Shown: piece after piece, positions 49,893-62,194 of the stretch
How positions within the stretch are numbered: position 1 is the first letter of the stretch
How the letters are laid out: each line of letters starts with the position of its first letter
Source of the DNA: Malachius bipustulatus
Lineage: Eukaryota; Arthropoda; Insecta; Coleoptera; Melyridae
DNA: 64,000 nt
Direction of reading: 5' to 3'
Assembly (NCBI GenBank): GCA_910589415.1
Contig: OU342631.1
Span: 11,718,001-11,782,000 of the forward strand
Program-made: the position numbers and the translations under genes
Notes under the pieces: generated by a model
Told to the model about the DNA's origin: nothing
Database searches by the model: none
Seen by the model: only the letters and a program-made list of their open reading frames with translations

Positions 49893-52800
49893 TTATAGCG
49901 AAAATTGATATCTAGACCCTTTATTTCCCTCGCTTCTGGTGCATTCGGAATGTTCCAGGATGTTACCGCAACAAGACCAATGTCTTCGTCCTGGGTGGCC
50001 CTGATGACCATGACCGCAGCCCTTATAGCCTCCAGGCATCTTTCCACCACAACCGCAAGTCGCCTCCTTACTACCACCACTCGAGCAAAAGCTGCAGCAA
50101 TGGTAAGCTCCGTGATGGGGTTTTACTGTACGAACGGTGAACGGAAATGGGTTGTCCTGTTAAGCAAAAATTACAATGTTGGTGACTCTTTCAATAAAGA
50201 TGCTCACTGTTACTACCTTAACGGGTTGACCTTTCACACTGATATTTAGCATTAGTTTTCCAGGTACATCAGGAACAAACGATATGCAGTAAGTTCCATC
50301 TCTTCTGTCTTCCACTGAAGGGATGAAGCTCCTGATAACTCCAGCGTCTCTGTATCTCACCTCTGCAACGACTTGTTCTCCACCTCGATCTAATTTTACG
50401 TCACCTTTGTCTCTACTTTCTAGAATAATTTCAGCTCTTTTACCCACTTCTAAGTTATGCAGATCTAAAAAAGAAATTATGTCTTAGTTATGGTATTAAA
50501 TATTTATACAGTTGATCAATCACCTTTAATATTTATGCAGCAATTTCTCGGACATACTGTTTGAGTGGTGACAACCCCATATAAGGGGCATATACTCCCA
50601 TCACAGTGTACAGCTTCATCTGGAAGAAATTGCAGACTTTCTGAATAATTTACGGCTGCTATATTGCAATCGTCTTGGCACTTCTGCAGCTTGAGCAACA
50701 CTGGCTTTAGGAATGTGAGTACTTCAACATCACCGCTTTCGCTGAAAAGTTCATCTAGGAAGTCCACCAAGTCTCTGGCTTCTTGTAATCGCCGTTGAAG
50801 ATAGATGCGATTATCACCAATGGTTCTAAGCTTATCTTCTTTTGTTTCTGTTACCTGTCTATACAACATAGATATTGACATAAAACAAAAGTCGCGTTAT
50901 TTGTTTGTTATCGCTGTACCTTAACAACCTGTCCCTGTGTTCCATGACCGCTTTGATGTAATCTTCAATGAATCTGTCGACTTCGCTGTGCACCTTTCCG
51001 CAGTGAGATTCGACTTGTTTCGATGCGGCATTCAGTTTAGTTGCTGCCATGGCTGTTTTTTCAACGATAGATTTTGCCTTTTCAGCTGTTCGTCTGAGAT
51101 CTGACGTGTAGTATTTGGCTACTTTTGAAATAGTCTCATATGGATGACCTTTATGATAGAGAGGAATGCAATCAGTACATGATACCTGTAATTTTTTCGT
51201 TTTTGAAATAGTTACTATAGCTTCTTGTTTTCACTTTTACTTACCTCAAAGCATGATGTGCAAAACAAAGATATTGCTACAGTTGGATGTTCATTACACA
51301 TCACCTGGGAAGAATCTTGCTTGGTGGTTTGATTATTATGTGTCGGTGCTAAAGAGACCACTTTATGGCCGTTGGTCGTTTTCTGCCTGAAATGCTGTTC
51401 TTCGCATTCCCGACAAAGATTAGAAACGCAGTTCAAACATCTAGAGATCGCCTGAAACTAGCAGTAAAAAATGTTCGAGTGTCACTCATTTTGTTCTTAA
51501 AATCAACCTGTAAATTTTTCTGTGCGATCTTATCCAATTTTTTTTAGAAACGAGCTTTAAGGAACAAAGATATCGATAAAATTTTGTATAGTACCGTTTT
51601 CAGAGTGCCGTTCTTATATTCATAAAAAACGTTAAAATTCTTGAAATTTAACTCCTTACGACGGATCTAGTAAGTTTATTAGGATGTTGCAGAAATGAGG
51701 CGCTTTTTAGCTCCAAAAATACATTACTTGCTCAAGCTCTATCTTTAAAAAAAACCGGTCGTTACAGGATGATCCAAGAACAAATTGGTCACATTGTATA
51801 CAGGGAAAATTGATCAGGCTCTTGACCATAAATAGGGCTTTTTGCCAAACTTGGACGCTACTCACTGTAACTTCAGAAAAGCACATATCACAAGGCCCCA
51901 CGATATCGCCGTTAGAAGATGAACTATTGAAAGCAGCTGCCGCTATCTTGCTACTTAGTGAGTAATTGGGCGGTAGGGAGGACGCTCCCCCCGTAAGAGA
52001 CAACTCAACACGTGTTGTGCACGTGGGACAATCGAACCTGTTTCCATATTTGCTGCTGCTTTGCCTGTCACTACTGACATATCCGGAGCCGGCTGAACCG
52101 CTGATGGAGGGTGGTTTGTCCGAAGACGTGGAAGCACTTCTTAAGGAACCTGGAATAAGAAATAATAATCGTTGACAAGTGTACAATATAGGATCGGTTA
52201 AATTAGAGAAAAGTTGCACAATTTAATGCTTAATGAGAATCTGAATTTTTTTTTAATATTTCCAGTCGTTGCTGAAATATCCTGAAAAAACTGAAAAATC
52301 AAAATTTCTTATTTTAGCCATATCTTTTTTATTATTGGGAAATAATGAATTATTTTTTGTAGGATTACATAAGTCGTCAAAAGCTATCCATTTGACATTA
52401 CAAAAATTTTCAAAGCCGACTAGATCTCAGAGTTTTCATAGCCAACTTTTGTTTTTCTTATGGCCGCCATATTGGTTTTTTATGTCGTTCGGTATAAAAT
52501 AAATCAGCGAATCAAAAATTAATAACATTAAAAAAATTTTCGAAAATTGTGTCAAGTATTCTTTTTTCGAAAAAAAACAAAAAATTTTTCACCCAATTAC
52601 ATTAATATGAAGTCATATTATTTGCTTTATGGTGTTTTACTTTTTATAATTATGATATTCGGTATGAGAAGTTTTATTTTTCGAAAAAAGAATAAAATTA
52701 TTGATTTTTTTTTTTGAATGTTATTAATTTTTGGTTTCCTTGATTTATTTTATACGAACGACATAAAAAACCAATACGGCGGCCATAAGAAAAACAAAAG

Positions 52801-55447
52801 TTGGCTATGAAAACTCTGAGATCTAGTCGGCTTTGAAAATTTTTGTAATGTCATATGGATAGCTTTTGACGACTTATGTAATCCTACAAAAAATAATTCA
52901 TTATTTCCCAATAATAAAAAAGATATGGCAAAAATAAGAAATTTTGATTTTTCAGTTTTTTCAGGATATTTCAGCAACGACTGGAAATATTCAAAGAAAA
53001 AATTCAGATTATCATTAAGCATGAAATTGTGCAACTTTTCTCTAATTTAACCGACCCTGTATCTCTTGCCGTTTCCAAGATCCGCATGTAATGCCACTTA
53101 CACTGGACACATGCACGTATAATTTACATTACTGCGGGGGATGGAGAATACCTACTCAATAAATGGAAAAATGTTCTAAAAGTGAGGGTCACTTATAATA
53201 TTTGTTTGCGAGGGTTGGGGGGGGGGGGGGGGGCAGTTGTGAAGATCTCTGGCGACGGAGCTAATGAAGACTTTGGGTTCGATGCAGGATGAAAAAAATA
53301 ATAAAACCAAAACTGCTTTCATTTGAGTATTGAAGTAGATATAGAGAAAGAAGAAAAAAAAAATGAACAACTAATGTGTTCATTACCTATGGCAACTGCA
53401 TATTTAAAGGAAATTGATAACAATACGATTATTTTGTTATTATTGTTGTTATTTCGCAACAGGTAAATTGTTAACAATAGGCTATCATTATTGATATTAA
53501 CTATGCCCGATGTGCAGTCTGAAATGTTTTATTTTTATGTTACCTACCTATGTAATTATTCCTTAGCTCTGAAAGAAACCTTAGTAATCTCTAATATCCT
53601 TAAAGGATATTAGGTTGCACAATAAAATGCGGTTTCATGTTCACTTCGCGGATATATCCCCATTAAGTCATGGAAGATACGTTCAATGGTAAAATTCTCG
53701 ATGACCTCCAGTAAAGGTTGAATTGTCTAATCAATTACACAGATTTTAGCAATAGTTCAAAATACATATGTTGTAGGCCGTGGTTGTAGGTAAATATGTT
53801 TAGTAAATTTTAGGGAAAGGATTCATGAAGTTTTAAAAAAAATATTACTGCTATCGGGGAATCATGAGCCATTATTTGATAAGACTTTAGTCAAGGATTT
53901 CTTTGGGAAATTAAAATATTTCATTTTCCTGGATGGTTAATGGAAAGGGATTATCCAATAAGAGACCCAAAAAATACTTTTTTCAAAAGTTTCTTGATTG
54001 TATTTTTCGAGAAATCACAGAAAATATTGAAAAAACACCCATCTCGCGTATTTTAGAAACTTCAAAGCTGCACTTACTCAAAGACTGCATATTTTTTGTT
54101 GTTGCGAGATATGTGCGTATTTATTTTTATGGGAAATTAGTTTTTTCCCAAAAATAAAAGAAAAAAAGTTTTTTTTACTTCATGTTTCTGACGTGTGAGT
54201 GAGTTGCCAATGGAAAGAGAACTTTTGAAACTGTTTTCATGAAAAGTTTGTGTACAGTCTAGTTTTAGAGATATTAGGGAAATGGTCCAATAAATGCATT
54301 TTTTTCTTCACATTTCTGACATGTCAGCTGCCAATGGAAAGAGAAATTTTGAAACTGTTTTTATGAAAAGTTAGGTACAGTCTAGTTTTAGAGATATTAC
54401 AAAAAATGTCGAAAAACATCAAATTTTTGGTGCTAAGGAGGAAGCTCTTTCCATTGACACTTTTCACATGTTAGAAAAATGTGTATATTTTAGAGGCAAA
54501 AATAAATTATAGAACATTAGTAAAAAGTTTGGAATCGTTAGTTTTTCGCTTAATAAACGCATATCCCTTGAGATATTTTTGAAAGATAATAGAAATGAAA
54601 ATGAATAGCATTTTTTTAACATTTTCTGCGATATCTGGGAAATTCAATAAACACTAATAACTATAAACTTTTGACAAAAGTATTTCTAGAATCCCCGGGG
54701 AAGCCCCTTTCTTCGACAACTCAAAAACATACCAGGAAAGTAATAGGTATATTAGTTCCTTTTTAAGCAAAAAATAATCTTTCTAGTCAAATAAGCTGCC
54801 ATATCTTAAACAACACATTTCTCGACCATTTTTTGGTAGCCCAGTTTCAGAGAAAATCGGTGTTTTTTCGACAATTTATGCGTTATCAGGAAAACTGAAA
54901 AACACAAACCTTTGACACGAATATTTTTGGGATTCCAGAGGAGTAGCAGTTGCCCACAAATCCGCCAACTCACATGGCGGATTTTTCTTCAAGAAACATA
55001 TATTTTTCTTCTTTTGAAAAAAAAACGTTTGCGGAGATTGCGGATATTTCAATAATAAAAGAAATAAAAAACGAGATTGCTCGGGTCTAATATTTGTCTC
55101 AGTACTTGTAGAAAAAATAACAACTGACCTTCTGAAGCTTCTGTTTGAGAGTCATAAGCCACCAGTTCTTCAATACACTTCAGACAAAACGTATGAAGAC
55201 AAGGCAAAACTCGGGGGTCATTAAAGAGTTGTTTGCAGATTCTGCATTTAAATTTACTGTCTTCTAGATTGAAATGTCTAATTTTAGGTGACGATGGTTG
55301 ATCAGTTTTCACGTTCGATTGAGTCGCTGAGTTCAGTTTGTCTCTCGGTGATTTCGGCGATTTGGACGATTCAGCCGATCTTCTTTTCATCGAGCCCACT
55401 CGACGGGAGAAGCTACCGAAGATGTACGCCATTCGGTCTATTTCCAT
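49893..55447 (-). CDS. TRIM45: TRIM45-type RING/B-box/filamin E3 ligase
   Basis: Exons are 55129-55447, 51866-52149, 51245-51451, 50920-51185, 50524-50858, 50217-50464 and 49893-50156; phases close, giving 640 aa. The RING finger (C68, C71, C83, H85, C88, C91, then CPTC at 147-150) holds a Ser/Gly-rich insert of about 55 residues between its halves, as in human TRIM45. Two B-boxes follow (CDMCFSEVTAISRCLNC onward; CNEH to CTDC and H), then a coiled coil of about 150 residues and a filamin/ABP280 repeat (GGEQVVAEV to DNPFPFTV). The tail HCCSFCSSGG, CGCGGKMPGGYKGCGHGHQG and HWSCCG is the TRIM45-specific Cys/His/Gly module and makes the identity firm. The role is probably ubiquitin ligation. An acceptor 11 bases before the ATG shows an upstream exon that I did not find; the frame is open back to it, so the N-terminus may be longer. 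Confidence 0.95.
52182..53095. repeat. foldback in TRIM45 intron 1
   Basis: ATCGGTTAAATTAGAGAAAA at the left and its complement near 53040 bound arms of about 420 bases with AAAGTTGCACAATTT and TTTCTTATTTT(A/T)(G/C)CCATATC. It matches the element at 16864-17835. It begins only about 33 bases from the splice acceptor of exon 2. Confidence 0.85.
53096..54168. other. TRIM45 intron 1, rest
   Basis: Nothing coding was recognised. A run of 17 G lies at 53217-53233. Confidence 0.5.
53217..53233. repeat. G17 homopolymer
   Basis: Seventeen consecutive G on the plus strand, which is poly-C in the TRIM45 transcript sense. A tract of the same length lies at 55600. Confidence 0.9.
54175..54410. repeat. 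direct duplication, ~115-bp unit, in TRIM45 intron 1
   Basis: Two copies share GCCAATGGAAAGAGAA, TTTTGAAACTGTTTT and AGTCTAGTTTTAGAGATATT in the same order, starting near 54190 and 54315. Similar GATATT(A/T) phrases recur more loosely to 54900, so the whole stretch may be an old tandem expansion. Confidence 0.7.
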
Positions 55448-55458
55448 GATTCCAGAGG

Positions 55459-57130
55459 CTGCAAAATAGGAAATAATAATATTAAGAGTCTAAAAGGTTT
55501 TAAATAGGTATATCTGATTTTCCACCTATGCAAGATACAATATGCCATCTTCATTGCTATAAGAGCTCGTTCCCATGCTCTCTGCGATGGCGAGTTCGAG
55601 GGGGGGGGGGGGGGGGCTGTATATAATATAAAAAAATGTGGATGTACTTAATGAATTGAGCAAATTTTCAAAGCCACAAGTTAGAAACAGAATTTCTACA
55701 AAAGTCGTGTATTACTATCCATTGGTGGACTTTGGTCATAAACAATAATCTCATGTTCAGCACATCGTCTGTTTCATAGCAGTCGATACCGGGACGGTGA
55801 AACATAACGCAAAATAGGCCCCAATAAGTTGACTCAAGTCCGATTGAAACATTGCTCCTGTACTTCGAAGATGGGGACAGCTACTTACAGAAGTACCAAT
55901 TAAAGTTCTGAACTTTTCATCATTTTATAGAAATATGAATAATGACTTTCTTTGATTATGGTTGATTGCGAATTTATATCCAACATGTAGACAAACATTT
56001 TTGCTTTGTTTTTTAAAAGATGTGACGACACAGATCCTGAGTAGGTACTTATGTATGTGGGAATGAAGCGCTTCTGGTCAATTACGCAGTCAAACTCCAG
56101 TTTTCTTGCGTTAATGCGTTTTTAAAAACTTATATTGGATGTATAATAATTTTACAGCAGCTAGTAAAAAATATCCACGAGTATCCAATTAATGTTTCAT
56201 ACATATAAATGTTCTGGTCACATGTAATAACTGCGAATAGCTATTACCTATTATTAATGTGATTATTTTTCAATTATTTTATATTATTCTACAAAATAAG
56301 TTGAAATAATAGGTGGTATGTAAGTGCTATTAAATAATAATAAAAAAAACTGCAATTTATCAACACCACTGATATAATGTATGTAATGTTCCATGATCCC
56401 GCGTATATACAGAGTGTTACTTAAGGGTATATAATAATAAGTAAATTTCACGGCATATTTCGGGACCAATTTTCATTTCAAGACAGCGTGTTGAAGTTTT
56501 CTTTTCATTCTGACCAATATTATTGCAAAAAAATGTACGCCACTGACTTTAATTTTGATATTTTTTTTAGATCCAACAGCTATAAAATACAATTATTTTG
56601 TTTCTAAATTATTTTTCTATAATATTTTTTCGAAAAAAAATAATAAAAACTGCTTCAAAGCATGTCGAAAAATTGATAAAATAAAATCATTAAAATAAAA
56701 ATCAATTTTTCGACATGCCTTGAAGCGGCTTTTATTTATTTTTTCTAGGAAACGACAGGAGATACGAAGTAAAGTCAGGAAACATAAAAGTTGTATTTTT
56801 AGTTGCTTAATCTGAAAAAATATAAATATTAATAAAATTCCCTGAATGCCACTGGATTTAATACTTTTAATCCCTTTGGGGTTTAAGGAGTTTAATTACT
56901 ACAAATAGCCCTGCCAAATTTCAACAACATCGGCAAAAGAATGTTTAAGATATTAATAAAAACTCGATTTAAAAAATAAACACCCTGTATCTTGAGAGCC
57001 AGTCATTTTAGGACACGTTCATTTGAATTTTTCTACTTAATATTTAAATTTAAGGAATACACCCTTAAATTTAGTACATTTATCTTAATTATTTATAGCA
57101 GAGCAGACCCTTAGTTAATAATGTCTTAGT
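55459..57130. other. TRIM45 upstream region
   Basis: The missing 5' exon of TRIM45 should lie here or beyond, but no candidate stands out. A G17 run occurs at 55600-55616. A hairpin at 56652-56726 pairs GCTTCAAAGCATGTCGAAAA with its complement around an AT-rich loop. TACAGAGTGTTAC at 56408 and CACCCTGTATC at 56983 look like the ends of a decayed foldback. Confidence 0.45.
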
Positions 57131-57169
57131 GAATGTCCCCAGATTGCTCTAATAGTAGGTCAGGCATAT

Positions 57170-57930
57170 TAGAATTCTCAAAAGAAAGTTGTGGTATAGT
57201 TTTGATTTTCCCACCCTCTATGTTTTTTGTTTTTTTGCCACTGAACATGAATTTAAAGATTTCAGGAAAAAATTTGATTTCAACCTTTTTTTTTTGCACT
57301 TTTTGCGCAAATTTTGGTACTTTTTTCAGTTTTTGGTCTAAATATAAGAAAAGAAACGTTTTTTCGACAAGTTCATTCTGTATACAAAATAAAAGTAGAC
57401 AAAATTTACTATTTTAATCATCTATAACGGTTTTTTGGGAAGACTAACCGTTCCGCCGATAGAGCGCGCAAAAAAACATATTCCCCTTTTGGTGGGGTTT
57501 TGGAAAGTTTTAATACAGTTTTTGATTTTCCCATCCCCTATGTTTTTTGGGTCCCTGAACATGAATTTGATATTTGCAGACAAACATTTGGACCATAACT
57601 TAATTTTTTTAGACCTTTTTCTCAAATTTTGGATACTTTTTCAGTTTTTGACTTATATCTCAGAAAAGAGGCTTTTTTTAGACAAGTCCATTCTATACAC
57701 AATTAAAGTATACAAAATTTCCTACATTTCTTAAAAAAAAGATTTTGTTGAATTGCCGGTAGAGCGATCAAAAGAACATATTCCCATATCTAGTGAAAAG
57801 TGGCCAAAAAATGCAAAGTAAAAAAAGTTCCGGGCCAAATTTTTTCCAGCAACCTTGAAATTCGCGTTCAGGAGCCCAAAAAACATAAAGCGCGAGAAAA
57901 TCAAAACTATAGAAAAACTTTCCAAAACCT
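57170..57930. repeat. three copies of one ~230-bp unit, two direct and one inverted
   Basis: Each unit contains a CCC(A/T)...CTATGTTTTTTG block, then CTGAACATGAATTT, then TTTTTCAGTTTTTG. Copies lie at about 57190-57420 and 57480-57720 (same direction), and at about 57750-57920 on the other strand. A fourth, more diverged copy is at 63405-63570. The type of element is unknown. Confidence 0.7.
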
Positions 57931-58108
57931 CACACAATAAATGAGGAATAATATACAGGGTGTTTCAAACATTATTTCAGTTTTTTCACTACGTCTCGAA
58001 GGAACTGTTTCTAATACAGAACCCAGCTTTTGTATATGTACATCTTGTCATTAATATTATGTACTTTAACCCCTTAAACGGGGAAGGTCTCTCTCTACAG
58101 AGATGCTA

Positions 58109-58418
58109 TATAGGGTATTCCTTAATTATTGGAGGTACAAATGAAGAGATTTTTTCAAGTTTTTTCCTCACAGTATCTACACTTCACAAGATATTCAACA
58201 GAAATTAGGCACAGATATTACAATTGAGAGTTTACACCGTGTGACATGCCAGTTTCGATATCAAATCTAAAGGGTGATATTTTTTAACATAACTTTAACA
58301 CCCTGTATCTCGAAAACGAACCGTTTGCGACCTCATGTTTATTGGACCTTTTTTTCTTAAAATTACTTAAGGAATCTCCCCTGTTCATTTATACCTCCAA
58401 TTAAGGAACACCCTGTAT
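58109..58418. repeat. ~310-bp foldback
   Basis: The left end TATAGGGTATTCCTTAATTA followed by TTGGAGGTA is mirrored on the right by TACCTCCAATTAAGGAACAC then CCTGTATA. Internal partial inverted pairs (AATTACTTAAGGAATCTCCC) suggest two nested units. Confidence 0.7.
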
Positions 58419-58816
58419 ACAAATGCATTTAGGATGGTTATATTAGAGTAAAATAAAAATAAAAATAAAAATAAGCTTATAGCTCTAGTGGCGCCATCTA
58501 TTGGTAAGATATTGGTACAAAAATCCAGAGAAATCGATAGAAAAAAATTCCGGTAAAATTTAGAGATAACTGTAAATGATTGAAAAACGGTTGAGGAACC
58601 GTTCAGGAACCGAGATATCGTCAAAAAAATCAAATAAAAATATTTTTTTGACACATATCTCGCAAACGGTGGGTTTGCGGACCCATGTTGATAGGAACCT
58701 TTTTTTCTCAGAAAGCGCCGAGGAATCACATCTTTCATTTCAGTTTTATTTCTGAAACGGTTTTTTTCAGGATTTTTTTTTTCAATCTTTTACAAAAAAA
58801 GGCAGGAAAAATAGTT

Positions 58817-58872
58817 ACTCCATGAGCGGGATTCGAACCACGATCTTCTGATTGAAAATAATAAGTTCAATC
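58817..58872 (-). repeat. 3' half of a tRNA-like sequence
   Basis: On the minus strand a perfect box B (GGTTCGAATCC, at 58829-58839) sits in a T-arm-like GTGGTTCGAATCCCGC context, after a possible anticodon arm. The 5' half is absent: the foldback at 58875-59703 begins exactly where it should be. This is a tRNA-derived fragment cut by a transposon, not a functional gene. Confidence 0.5.
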
Positions 58873-58874
58873 AG

Positions 58875-59703
58875 TACAGGGTGATTCATTATAATGTCGC
58901 CCCCCTTTAACTTTGTTATTTCATGTGTCTCAAAAAAATTAAAAGTAGGGTTATGTAGGTGCTAAAAAAGACTTTTTTATACGTATAACAAAAATTTGAA
59001 AATAGATCAGTATACAGGGAAAACCAAAAATTTAATTTTTTTTTCAATGGAACACCCTATATATGAATTTATTTTTCGATTCCTCGTAAAATTCTAAGCA
59101 TAATTTATATAACATACCGTATACCTAAATTCAATAGTTTCTGAAATATTCGCATTTGAAACTATTTAAAAAACCGTGTGTATAACTACCAAATTGAAAA
59201 CCTCGATCATCTAAAAGATTTGATACGGATTAAAATTAATAATTTAAATTAAAATAACCCAGAATTCATAACAGATTCATTGGAGAAAATGCGAACAACC
59301 CTTATAAACCCTTATAAACCCTTATAAAATGTGTTGAAAAAAATGGAGGACCAGTAGAGCATTTTATTGTTAGATTTCTTGATTTGCAACAGGTGTTTTA
59401 TAAAATATTTGATGATGTTTCAAATGCGAATATTTCAGAAGCCTTTGAATTTAGGTATACGGTATGTTATATCAGTTATGCTTAGAATTTTACGAGGAAT
59501 CGAAAAATAAATTCATATAGGGTGATCCATTGAAAAAAAAAATAATTTTTTGGTTTTCCCTGTATACTGATCTACTTTCAAATTTTTGTTACACGTATAG
59601 AAAAGTCTTTTTTAGCACCTACATAACCCCACTTTTAATTTTTTTGGGACACATGAAATAACAAAGTTAAAGGGGGGGCGACATTATAATGAATCACCCT
59701 GTA
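58875..59703. repeat. 829-bp foldback, TACAGGGTGATTCATT ends
   Basis: TACAGGGTGATTCATTATAA and its complement bound arms of about 330 bases, including AATGTCGCCCCCCTTTAACT and a CAGTATACAGGGAAAACCAA block. The loop includes three tandem AACCCTTATAA units near 59300. Confidence 0.9.
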
Positions 59704-59884
59704 CACCCCCGAGGTTTTATTATAATCGTAGATTGTATGATAGTAATAATAATTTATTGGCGCCATTTAGCTATTTACATGATAATTAACAACAACAAAT
59801 ATACAGGTATTTATACAAGCATATGCTACAGAATAAAAATTTTTAAACACTTTTTGAAAACTTTGTTTTGTACAGAAAAATCTA

Positions 59885-60769
59885 TACAGGGTGGGCCACG
59901 GTATACGAAACGGAAGATTATGGCCGTGTCTCTGGATTTTAGGATCTTTTTATTTTTGGAGTGGATAGAGACCCGGCAGAGGTACGTTTTAAAATTATAT
60001 TCATAATGTACAGGGTGTCCCAAAAGCATATAAAACATATCAAAGTTATGTTTTTTTTAAATGGAATGCTCCTATGTTATTGCATTTTTAGATTGTCTGA
60101 AAAGAGAAAATAAGATTGGCTTTTACAGTTGGTGCTTAAATTCAGAAGTTTTTGAGTTATAAACAAGTGAAAATCGTCATTTTTCAAGTTCATGGCCCTG
60201 TACAACGAAAACGGCTGAAGATAGAGAAAAACGGCTTACATGTCCCTATTTTAACTTTTCATGTACTATCCTACGATGTAGATGAAATGTTTATACAGGG
60301 TGATAAAACATTTGAAAAATTCTGAGATTTCCCCACGCGTCGACAAATAAAAAAATCAAAGAAAGTACAAATGTTTCTATACCATAGGATAGTACATGAA
60401 AAGTTAAAATAGGGACATGTAAGCCGTTTTTCTCTATCTTCAGCCGTTTTCGTTGTACAGGGCCTTGAACTTGAAAAATGACGATTTTCACTTGTTTATA
60501 ACTCAAAAACTTTTGAATTTAAACACCAACTGTAAAAGCCAATCTTATTTTCTTTTTTCAGACAATCTAAAAATGCAATAACATAGGAGCATTCCATTTA
60601 AAAAAACATAACTTTGATATGTTTTATGCTTTTGGGACACCAGTACATTATGAATATAATTTTAAAACGTACCTCTGCCGGGTCTCTATCCACTCCAAAA
60701 ATAAAAAGATCCTAAAATCCAGAGACACGGCCATAATCTTCCGTTTCGTATACCGTGGCCCACCCTGTA
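59885..60769. repeat. nested double palindrome
   Basis: The outer arms (TACAGGGTGGGCCACGGTAT to TTCATAATGTA, and the complement) are about 125 bases each and nearly perfect. Between them, 60011-60642 is a second palindrome ending in CAGGGTGTCCC and GGGACACCAG, of the family in the 29034-29905 core. TA lies at each border of the inner element. Confidence 0.9.
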
Positions 60770-61078
60770 TGTATGCTATACACATTTACTAGACTAGGCA
60801 CATCTATCAACAGGACTGTTAAGACCATACATGTCCTATGTTGACGTACGTGTAATATTGCATGGTCACGAGTGGTATAATTTGGAATATGCAACATAAA
60901 TAACTTCGATAACAAAAATCAACTCTGTACAGTTGAAACCTCCACTAATTATTGTCTTTTGTGGGCAATTTATACAAAAATAGCGATAACGATAAGCCGA
61001 AAATTACGAAAATACGTACTAAAAAATGATCTATCCAAATTTCTTTAAAGAGAAAAAGTAAATTGCCGTTTGTCAAAA

Positions 61079-62047
61079 TACAGGGTGTAACATAAGTACT
61101 GCAAAAGATTTCAGGGGGTGATTTCTGAGATCATTTTAAGGAAAAAAGTTCATATGAACATGGGTCCGAAAATGCTTACCTGCTGCGTTATAGGCCCTTA
61201 AAGTAGGGACCCTGAGGAAGATTTTTATTTATTATCTCCGAAACCGTTCAACATGAGATGACGAAATTTACCACATCCACCAATGTTTTTATGCCTAATA
61301 AGATCATAAACTGTAGATCACTTTGAAATTTTCACCAAGGGTGTGGTTAAATCTGGAGGATGTGGGGTAAAAATTACTCCAACTTTTTTATATCAATAGT
61401 TTTTTCAATTTTAATGTGAAATTATGGAATATTGAAGCTTTCTGCGTTAAAAAGTAATTTTTGTTCAACTTGGATGAGATGCACCGTTTTCGAGAAAAAT
61501 CAATTTCAAAATTGTTTATTTTGCTTATCTTGAACCGAAAATGAATTTGCTTTCAATGACGTGGGGGCAAAAATTGGCGTTCTGCAATATTTACATTTCA
61601 GAGCAATGCAATGAAATTTTGAAATTAATTTTTCTCGAAAACGCATCTTATATCGAAGTTGAACAAGAGTGACTTTTTAACGCAGAAAGCTTCAACATTC
61701 CATAATTTCACATTAAAATTGAAAAAAACTATTGATATAAAAAAGTTGGAGTAATTTTTACCCCACACCCCCCAGATTTAACTCCACCCTTGGTGAAAAT
61801 TTTAAAGTGATCTACAGTCTATCTTATATAGGAATAAAAACATTGGTGGATGTGATAAATTTCGTCATCTCATGTTGAACGGTTTCGGAGATAATAAATA
61901 AAAACCTTCCTCAGGGTCCCAACTTTAAGGGGCTATAACGCAGCGGGTAAGCATTTTCGGACCTCTGTTCATATGAACTTTTTTTCTTAAAATGATCTCA
62001 GGAATCACCTCCTGAAATATTTCGCAGTACTTATGTTACACCCTGTA
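61079..62047. repeat. 969-bp foldback, TACAGGGTGTAACATAAG ends
   Basis: TACAGGGTGTAACATAAGTA and its complement bound arms of over 450 bases (for example CCGTTCAACATGAGATGACG, CACATCCACCAATGTTTTTA). The axis is near 61560. The arms differ at perhaps one base in twelve by eye, so it is older than the 35312 element. Confidence 0.9.
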
Positions 62048-62194
62048 TAGCAAACCAATTTCGGGAAAAAATTATTTTTGAAGAGTTGTTTGTACTACTC
62101 GAAATTTTCATTTTTAACAATTCATCTTAATCGACCATCTGCGCCCGAAAATAAGTTTTATGCTGGTAACCGTAAATAAATATTATGAAGAAGT

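Noticed and set aside
52269..53034. Two near-identical protein frames on opposite strands containing LLLGNNELFFVGLHKS
   Set aside because: They are the two arms of the foldback at 52182-53095 read in opposite directions, not genes.
43278..60506. Similar ~72-aa minus-strand frames (starting MNYKQGKIVIFQVQ or MSYKQVKIVIFQVQ) at 43.3-43.5 and 60.3-60.5 kb
   Set aside because: Both fall in arms of the same non-coding palindrome family; the mirrored arm carries the complement, and indels among other copies ignore codon boundaries.
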